A DNA stretch of 64,000 nucleotides from Novosphingobium sp. IK01 (GTDB lineage Bacteria; Pseudomonadota; Alphaproteobacteria; Sphingomonadales; Sphingomonadaceae). Below the pieces are notes generated by a model. It was given only the letters and a program-made list of their open reading frames with translations. It made no database searches and had not been told where the DNA came from. Positions 59,157 to 64,000 of the stretch are shown here, piece after piece. Each line of letters begins with the position of its first letter. Position 1 is the stretch's first letter. The DNA is taken from positions 2,935,001 to 2,999,000 of the forward strand of contig NZ_BTFW01000001.1 of NCBI RefSeq assembly GCF_033242265.1, in the 5' to 3' direction. The position numbers were made by a program, and so were the translations under genes.

Positions 59157-59715
59157 CGATACGCACCGTGTCGCCCGGATAGATGTGCAATGCTGCTGTC
59201 AGCTTGAAAGCATCTTCGTGATCGCTGCCCGCGCGGCGGATGAACAGGAACTTGGTGTTGGCGCGCGGGGTGAAGCCCTTGGCAACGGCGATGGCAGCGC
59301 GTGCGGTCATGCCCGGCACATAGGGATACTGGCCTGCCATCCCGACTTCGCCCAGAATGAAGAACGGTCGATAGACACGGACTTCGGCAGTAACGCTGGG
59401 GGCCTTCAAGTATCCGGCGCCGTACAGTGCGGTGGCGTTCTGGGCTACTTCGGCTGCGGTCTTGCCCGCTGCATCGATGCGGCCGATCAAGGGCAGGTCG
59501 ATCTTGCCATCCGTTTCGACGGCATAGTCCCCGGCAATCGTCGCTTCGCCATAGACCTGAACATGCAGCATGTCGCCCACGTCAAGGGTATAGGGTGCTG
59601 TTACAGGGGCCGGTTCGTACCGTTCTCCGCTGGAAACAAGATGATGCCCTTCAAGCGATGCGCAGGCCGACATCAAAAGAGCAGGGATGACAACCGAGAA
59701 TCGCAGAGTTTTCAC
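59140..59715 (-). CDS. Wza-like polysaccharide export lipoprotein
   Basis: A 191-residue protein with a lipoprotein signal (VVIPALLMSAC). A polysaccharide-export domain follows (YTLDVGDMLHVQVYGEATIAGDYAVETDGKIDLPLIGRIDAAGKTAAEVAQNATALY) and a SLBB-like domain (PFFILGEVGMAGQYPYVPGMTARAAIAVAKGF). It is shorter than E. coli Wza and lacks a C-terminal helix, like the GumB group. A GTG at 59715 after GGGGGT is taken as start. It heads the minus-strand operon with the barrel, Wzc, Wzx and GT2. Confidence 0.88.
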   Translation of the reverse strand: MKTLRFSVVIPALLMSACASLEGHHLVSSGERYEPAPVTAPYTLDVGDMLHVQVYGEATIAGDYAVETDGKIDLPLIGRIDAAGKTAAEVAQNATALYGAGYLKAPSVTAEVRVYRPFFILGEVGMAGQYPYVPGMTARAAIAVAKGFTPRANTKFLFIRRAGSDHEDAFKLTAALHIYPGDTVRIGERYF

Positions 59716-60418
59716 TTTACCCCCAGAGACTGCATTTGAATGCGGCAGTGCGGCATGGCATGGTCGCACTGCTTGCGCAACCAGTTTTGTACGTTGCATT
59801 ACGGTGCAGCAACTGCAATAAAATAATCACAATCCGATTGATTTAAGTCTGAGTAACCATTTGTTTGTCTTGTAAACTGTGGTTTTATGTCACCATTTTG
59901 GATGTGCTGGGTGCAGTGCAGTAACCATGGATATCCCTGTCGCGGAATGGGGCGTTCTGGGCAGGGGCGTTGCGATGAATGTGGTGCTCTGTGTCTGTTC
60001 TGCTGTTGACCGGACTGGAGGGGGGCAGGTGTTGCGCTATCCACTATGATGTGTGGGGCATATTGAGGCATGTGCTCTTTGATGGCCTTGTGGATAGGGG
60101 GCTTGTTCCACCATTTGTTCCGGGCATAAGGCGTTTGCTGCATGTGCCTGATAATTTAGATGGTTGCGATGCTTGTTTGCTGTCATTTTTGTTGGGCGCG
60201 CCCTGTTTTAATGTATTTTTGCACCGTATTTGCAGTAATTCGTCATGTCTTCAATTGGTCGCAATTGTGCACATGCAGCATAAAGGCATTGACGGGCGCC
60301 TTGTTAATGGCAGATAGTTTGTAAGAAGCTCTGGCAGAGAGGTTGGTGGCACGGCGAGCCCGAAGGGGTCTTTGCTGTCGGTCGACAGGCTGTCTTCGAT
60401 GATTGAAGGGAACGGGCG
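59716..60418. promoter_or_regulatory. AT-rich divergent control region of the exopolysaccharide locus
   Basis: About 700 bases without a supported gene separate the Wza-like gene from gmd. The stretch from about 59800 to 60320 is clearly richer in A and T than the flanks and is full of TTTG/TGCA tracts, as in promoter regions under histone-like or global control. Both export and fucose arms must be transcribed from here. Chance frames at 59799-60143 and 59979-60317 have no ribosome binding site or protein-like composition. No terminator or dyad stands out. Confidence 0.55.
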
Positions 60419-61546
60419 TTGAGCGGTAAGAAGGTTGCCCTTATCACGGGCGTGACGGGCCAGGACGGTTCTTATCTGGCGGAATTTCTGCTCGAAAAGG
60501 GCTATGAGGTGCATGGTATCAAGCGCCGTGCCTCGCTGTTCAATACGCAGCGTATCGATCATATCTACCAGGATCCGCACACTCCGTCGCCTGATCTCAA
60601 GCTGCACTATGGCGACTTGTCGGATACCTCGAACCTGACGCGTATCGTTCAGGAAATCCAGCCGGACGAAGTCTACAATCTGGGCGCGCAGAGCCACGTC
60701 GCTGTCAGCTTCGAGGCTCCTGAATATACCGCCGATGTCGACGCCATCGGGACGCTGCGCCTGCTTGAGGCGATCCGTTTCCTCGGTCTGGAAAAGAAGA
60801 CCCGCTTCTATCAGGCTTCGACTTCTGAACTCTATGGTCTGGTTCAGGAAATTCCGCAGCGCGAGACGACGCCGTTCTATCCGCGTTCGCCCTACGCCGT
60901 GGCCAAGCTCTATGCCTACTGGATCACGGTCAACTACCGTGAAGCCTATGGCATGTATGCGTGCAACGGTGTGCTGTTCAACCATGAGAGCCCGCGTCGC
61001 GGCGAAACCTTTGTGACCCGCAAGATCACGCGCGGCCTTGCCAATATCGCGCAAGGGCTCGAGTCGTGTCTCTACATGGGCAACATTGATTCCCTGCGCG
61101 ACTGGGGGCACGCCAAGGACTATGTCCGCATGCAGTGGATGATGCTACAGCAGGACCAGCCCGAAGACTTCGTGATCGCCACCGGCGTCCAGTATTCGGT
61201 GCGCGAGTTCATCACCTGGTCGGCGGCGCACCTGGGCATCACGCTGCGTTTCGAAGGTGAGGGCGTCGACGAGGTCGGCATCGTCGAGGCGGTGAACGGC
61301 CAAGACGCTCCCTCGGTGGCCGAGGGTGACGTGATCGTGCGCATCGATCCGCGCTATTTCCGCCCCGCCGAAGTCGAGACGCTGCTGGGCGATCCGGCCA
61401 AGGCCAAGGAAAAGCTGGGCTGGGTGCCGGAAATCAAGGTCCAGACCATGTGCGAGGAAATGGTCGCCGAGGATCTCAAGGTCGCCAAGCGTCACGCCCT
61501 GCTCAAGCAGCATGGCTTCAACGTTCCGGTCTCGCTGGAATCCTGA
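60419..61546 (+). CDS. gmd: GDP-mannose 4,6-dehydratase
   Basis: A 375-residue extended SDR. The NADP motif is [33 protein letters not shown]. Active-site Thr/Ser lie in [10 protein letters not shown], and the YxxxK pair in [32 protein letters not shown] and [10 protein letters not shown] are Gmd signatures. It makes GDP-4-keto-6-deoxymannose, the first step to GDP-L-fucose. The start is TTG at 60419 preceded by GAAGGGAA. fcl follows after 15 bases. Confidence 0.95.
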   Translation: MSGKKVALITGVTGQDGSYLAEFLLEKGYEVHGIKRRASLFNTQRIDHIYQDPHTPSPDLKLHYGDLSDTSNLTRIVQEIQPDEVYNLGAQSHVAVSFEAPEYTADVDAIGTLRLLEAIRFLGLEKKTRFYQASTSELYGLVQEIPQRETTPFYPRSPYAVAKLYAYWITVNYREAYGMYACNGVLFNHESPRRGETFVTRKITRGLANIAQGLESCLYMGNIDSLRDWGHAKDYVRMQWMMLQQDQPEDFVIATGVQYSVREFITWSAAHLGITLRFEGEGVDEVGIVEAVNGQDAPSVAEGDVIVRIDPRYFRPAEVETLLGDPAKAKEKLGWVPEIKVQTMCEEMVAEDLKVAKRHALLKQHGFNVPVSLES

Positions 61547-61561
61547 AGGGAGCACAAGGCG

Positions 61562-62527
61562 ATGCGTGTCTTCGTTGCAGGCCACCGCGGCATGGTGGGC
61601 GGGGCTATTACCCGCAAGCTGACCGAGCGGGGGGTGGACGTGGTGACACGCACGCGCGCCCAGCTCGATCTGACCAGTCAGGATGCGGTGAAGGCCTTCT
61701 TCGCCGCCGAGCCGGTCGATGGGGTCGTGCTGGCGGCGGCCAAGGTGGGGGGCATCCATGCCAACAACACCTACCCGGCCGACTTCATCTACGAAAACCT
61801 GATGATCGAGTGCAATGTGATCCATCAGGCCTTTGCTGCAGGCGTCGGCAAGCTCTTGTTTCTGGGCTCTTCGTGCATCTACCCTCGCGCCGTGGCCCAG
61901 CCCATGCGCGAGGATGCGCTGCTGACCGGCATTCTCGAACCCACGAACGAGCCCTATGCGGTCGCCAAGATCGCCGGGATCAAGCTGTGCGAGAGCTACA
62001 ACCGGCAATATGGCACCGACTATCGCAGCGTGATGCCCACCAACCTCTATGGTCCGGGGGACAACTTCCATCCCGAGAACAGCCATGTCATGCCCGCGCT
62101 TATCCGCCGCTTCCACGAAGCCGTGCGTGATGGCGTGAAGCAGGTGGCAATCTGGGGATCGGGCACGCCGCGTCGTGAATTCCTCCATGTGGACGACATG
62201 GCGCAGGCCTCGCTCTTCGTGCTCGACCTCCCGCTGGAGGTGTACGAGGCCAATACCCAGCCCATGCTCAGCCACATCAACGTCGGCTATGGCGAGGACG
62301 TGACCATTCGCGAACTGGCGGAACTGGTGGCCAGGGTCACCGGCTTTACCGGCGAGATCGTGTTCGATGCCAGCAAGCCCGACGGCACCATGCGCAAGCT
62401 CATGGATTCGAGCCGTCTTGAGGCGATGGGCTGGAAACCCTCGGTCGTCCTCGAACAGGGCGTGGCCGAAACCTACCAGTGGTTTCTCGACAATGTCGTG
62501 CAGGAGCGATCGGTTGCTCCTGCCTGA
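61562..62527 (+). CDS. fcl: GDP-L-fucose synthase
   Basis: A 321-residue epimerase/reductase (Fcl/WcaG). The start [19 protein letters not shown] carries the nucleotide motif; [18 protein letters not shown] and [21 protein letters not shown] hold the Ser, Tyr and Lys of the active site. [27 protein letters not shown] is diagnostic. It converts the gmd product to GDP-L-fucose, so the polymer probably contains fucose. The next gene starts 57 bases on. Confidence 0.95.
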   Translation: MRVFVAGHRGMVGGAITRKLTERGVDVVTRTRAQLDLTSQDAVKAFFAAEPVDGVVLAAAKVGGIHANNTYPADFIYENLMIECNVIHQAFAAGVGKLLFLGSSCIYPRAVAQPMREDALLTGILEPTNEPYAVAKIAGIKLCESYNRQYGTDYRSVMPTNLYGPGDNFHPENSHVMPALIRRFHEAVRDGVKQVAIWGSGTPRREFLHVDDMAQASLFVLDLPLEVYEANTQPMLSHINVGYGEDVTIRELAELVARVTGFTGEIVFDASKPDGTMRKLMDSSRLEAMGWKPSVVLEQGVAETYQWFLDNVVQERSVAPA

Positions 62528-62583
62528 TGATCCGGTCGCCACGATAATGCTCCCCCCGCTTCTTGTCTGGCAGGTCTGATCTC

Positions 62584-63597
62584 GTGAACATCCTGATCCT
62601 GGGTATCAATTACGCGCCCGAAATGGTCGGCATCGGGCCTTATACGGCGGGCACGGCGCAGTTTCTGGCGCAAGCCGGACACAGTGTTACGGTCGTTGCA
62701 TCCAAGCCCTATTACCCGCAGTGGAAGGGTGCGAAAGAATATCGCACGCCGGGCGTTTTACGCACGGAGAAGGCGCGGGGGCGCGTTCATCGCGTACCGC
62801 TTTACGTGCCCAACAAGTCGAGCGGCCTGCGAAGGTTGATCCATCACGCCTGTTTCACCACTCTGGCGGTGCCGGAAATGTTGCGCGCGGCTCACTTCAA
62901 AAAGCTGCTTATTGGCGCGGAGGGGGGGCGAACCGTCGAGTTCAGTAATTTGGTCAACATAGATCATATTCGTCCCCTTCCAGGACCATCGGTCTACCGC
63001 GAACATTGGGGTATTACGACGCCACATGTGGTGCTTTACTCGGGAAATTTTGGGCACAAGCAGGGTTTGGAGATAATTCCCCAAGCGGCGCGCATGCTCG
63101 CGGATCGTGATGATCTGACCTTCGTGATATGTGGAAATGGGGCATTGAAAGATCGCCGTGAGGCGGAGGCCTCTGGACTGTCGAACGTCAAGTTCTTCGA
63201 TCTCCAGTCAGCGGACAAGCTGAACGAGTTTCTTGGCCTGGCGACCGGCCATTTGTTGCCGCAAATTGTCAACACCGCATATCTGGTGCTGCTTTCGAAG
63301 GTGGCAAGCATGCGCGCCTCCGGCGGTCCAGTGCTGGCGATTGCTGTGCTGGGCACCGGGGGTGCGCACGAACTGGACGGATGCGGATGTTGTGTCCCGC
63401 CAGGGGCTGCCGCCGTTTTGCCAAGGTCGCTGGTTGCCTTGCTAGATGATGAACACACTCGTGATGGCTACCGTAAAATAGCAAGGGTCAAGGCCGAACG
63501 GCGCTGGGGACGCAATCAGATACTGGCGAAATTAGCCACCGAGATGGCTGGAAAGTTTGCCAGCCCTGTTTCGCTACACGGCAGGCAAGCGGATTAG
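62584..63597 (+). CDS. WcaI-like glycosyltransferase with missing central segment
   Basis: A 337-residue protein. The first 90 residues (NILILGINYAPEMVGIGPYTAGTA to FTTLAVPEMLRAAHF) and the last 220 (VEFSNLVNIDHIRPLPG, HVVLYSGNFGHKQGLEIIPQAARML, LSKVASMRASGGPVLAIA) follow colanic-acid WcaI transferases. The roughly 70-90 residues that normally lie between, including the IQDFE-type loop, are absent. Several normally conserved positions in the donor loop are altered. The frame is open, so either a contracted but active enzyme or an early decay product. GTG at 62584 is the likely start. Codon use is less GC-biased than in fcl. Confidence 0.65.
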   Translation: MNILILGINYAPEMVGIGPYTAGTAQFLAQAGHSVTVVASKPYYPQWKGAKEYRTPGVLRTEKARGRVHRVPLYVPNKSSGLRRLIHHACFTTLAVPEMLRAAHFKKLLIGAEGGRTVEFSNLVNIDHIRPLPGPSVYREHWGITTPHVVLYSGNFGHKQGLEIIPQAARMLADRDDLTFVICGNGALKDRREAEASGLSNVKFFDLQSADKLNEFLGLATGHLLPQIVNTAYLVLLSKVASMRASGGPVLAIAVLGTGGAHELDGCGCCVPPGAAAVLPRSLVALLDDEHTRDGYRKIARVKAERRWGRNQILAKLATEMAGKFASPVSLHGRQAD

Positions 63598-63608
63598 GAG
63601 TAGCCACG

Positions 63609-64000
63609 ATGCTTGCCGTCGTCCCGCCACACATGCCTGCAACGAGTATAGTCAGTAAACACATGAACTCTCAACTCTTTGCTCGGAATGGTCGCGCAGC
63701 AGTGAATGTTGGCCGCAGATCAGAATTTTTCAGGACTTTCGAGGCGATTAGCGTCTTTTTTCTTATATTTTCAGTTTCCGGCGTTACCATTTTTGCCAGA
63801 TCGCTAGCTACCTGGGAAGATTTAATCTGTCCCGTTATCCTTGCTGCCTTCAGCAGCATCTATTTCATTGTATATTCTATACGAATATCGTACAGGTTCA
63901 TATTTTTTATATTTGCTTATATTTCGCTGACATTCTTGCAGAGTATGATCTACGGCTCCATCCATTCCAAGCAATTACTTCTTTATCCTCTTAATTTCAT
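63609..64000 (+). CDS. Membrane protein, 5' part (possible second Wzy/O-antigen ligase), runs off window
   Basis: From the ATG at 63609 the frame is open through the right edge (130 codons). After a 45-residue polar head come strongly hydrophobic helices (AISVFFLIFSVSGVTIFA, LICPVILAAFSSIYFIVYSI, YRFIFFIFAYISLTFLQSM), as at the beginning of Wzy or O-antigen ligase proteins. DNA is much AT-richer than the genome, as is common for polymerase genes acquired by exchange of polysaccharide loci. The start could also be 63633 or 63663. The specific family cannot be confirmed without the rest. Confidence 0.6.
   Translation, partial: MLAVVPPHMPATSIVSKHMNSQLFARNGRAAVNVGRRSEFFRTFEAISVFFLIFSVSGVTIFARSLATWEDLICPVILAAFSSIYFIVYSIRISYRFIFFIFAYISLTFLQSMIYGSIHSKQLLLYPLNF

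Noticed and set aside
60251..61111. 286-codon minus-strand frame overlapping gmd
   Set aside because: It is antisense to a textbook Gmd and has no recognisable domain.

Overview
The window is GC-rich (AT-rich only in a few islands) and fits an alphaproteobacterium of the sphingomonad group, probably Novosphingobium or a close relative. This is inferred from a LigM-type aromatic O-demethylase next to MetF and PurU, an APH-type homoserine kinase (ThrB), a DUF1674/SDHAF4-type protein, and an exopolysaccharide cluster with a Wzc tyrosine kinase and a putative-beta-barrel-porin outer-membrane protein. No ribosomal RNA is present, so the genus is an inference.

Layout. 1-5.4 kb: the N-terminal half of an ABC exporter, a MocR regulator divergent from an FMN split-barrel protein, and a LysR regulator divergent from a TauD/TfdA-type dioxygenase. 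5.48-11.60 kb: a decayed genomic island at a tRNA-Lys gene. The last 22 bases of the tRNA recur at 5483-5504. Between the copies lie small element-type genes, a serine recombinase, a 75-bp tandem repeat array, a strong hairpin pair, an IS256-family element between two truncated genes, a truncated type I restriction specificity gene and a GIY-YIG-like gene. 11.7-18.2 kb: housekeeping genes (folK, an N-carbamoylputrescine amidohydrolase, msrA, rsmB, DUF1674), then a phage-type lysis cassette (amidase, Rz, and an Rz1 lipoprotein nested in Rz in the +1 frame), a nitronate monooxygenase and a cytochrome c.

18.3-31.4 kb is a periplasmic alcohol-oxidation locus: porin, beta-propeller protein, PedF-type cytochrome c550, MoxJ/XoxJ-like binding protein, PQQ alcohol dehydrogenase with the lanthanide-type Asp pair (WDFD), a LuxR-type response regulator, a hybrid histidine kinase coupled to a FIST sensor, a DUF779 protein and an NAD-aldehyde dehydrogenase. 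A shared upstream motif (core CAAGGT-n-CAATT) precedes the cytochrome, dehydrogenase and aldehyde dehydrogenase genes, which suggests one regulon. 31.6-43 kb: a FucP-type sugar transporter, two crotonase-fold genes, argS with a SPOR protein, ispH-thrB-rnhA, a MarR regulator and two lipoproteins. 42.4-45.7 kb: a one-carbon module in which LigM transfers aromatic methoxyl methyls to tetrahydrofolate, MetF oxidises methyl-THF, and PurU releases formate.

45.8-64 kb is dominated by exopolysaccharide genes: UDP-glucose dehydrogenase, a PssD/PssE glycosyltransferase pair, Wzy, GT4 and GT2 transferases, a Wzx-like flippase, Wzc, an outer-membrane barrel, a Wza-like lipoprotein, then Gmd and Fcl (GDP-L-fucose), a shortened WcaI-like transferase and the start of a membrane protein running off the end. 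The two export/precursor arms diverge from an AT-rich 700-bp region at 59.7-60.4 kb. The most unusual observations are the orphan Rz/Rz1 cassette, the tRNA-Lys island with its structured repeats, and the shared motif of the alcohol-oxidation genes.
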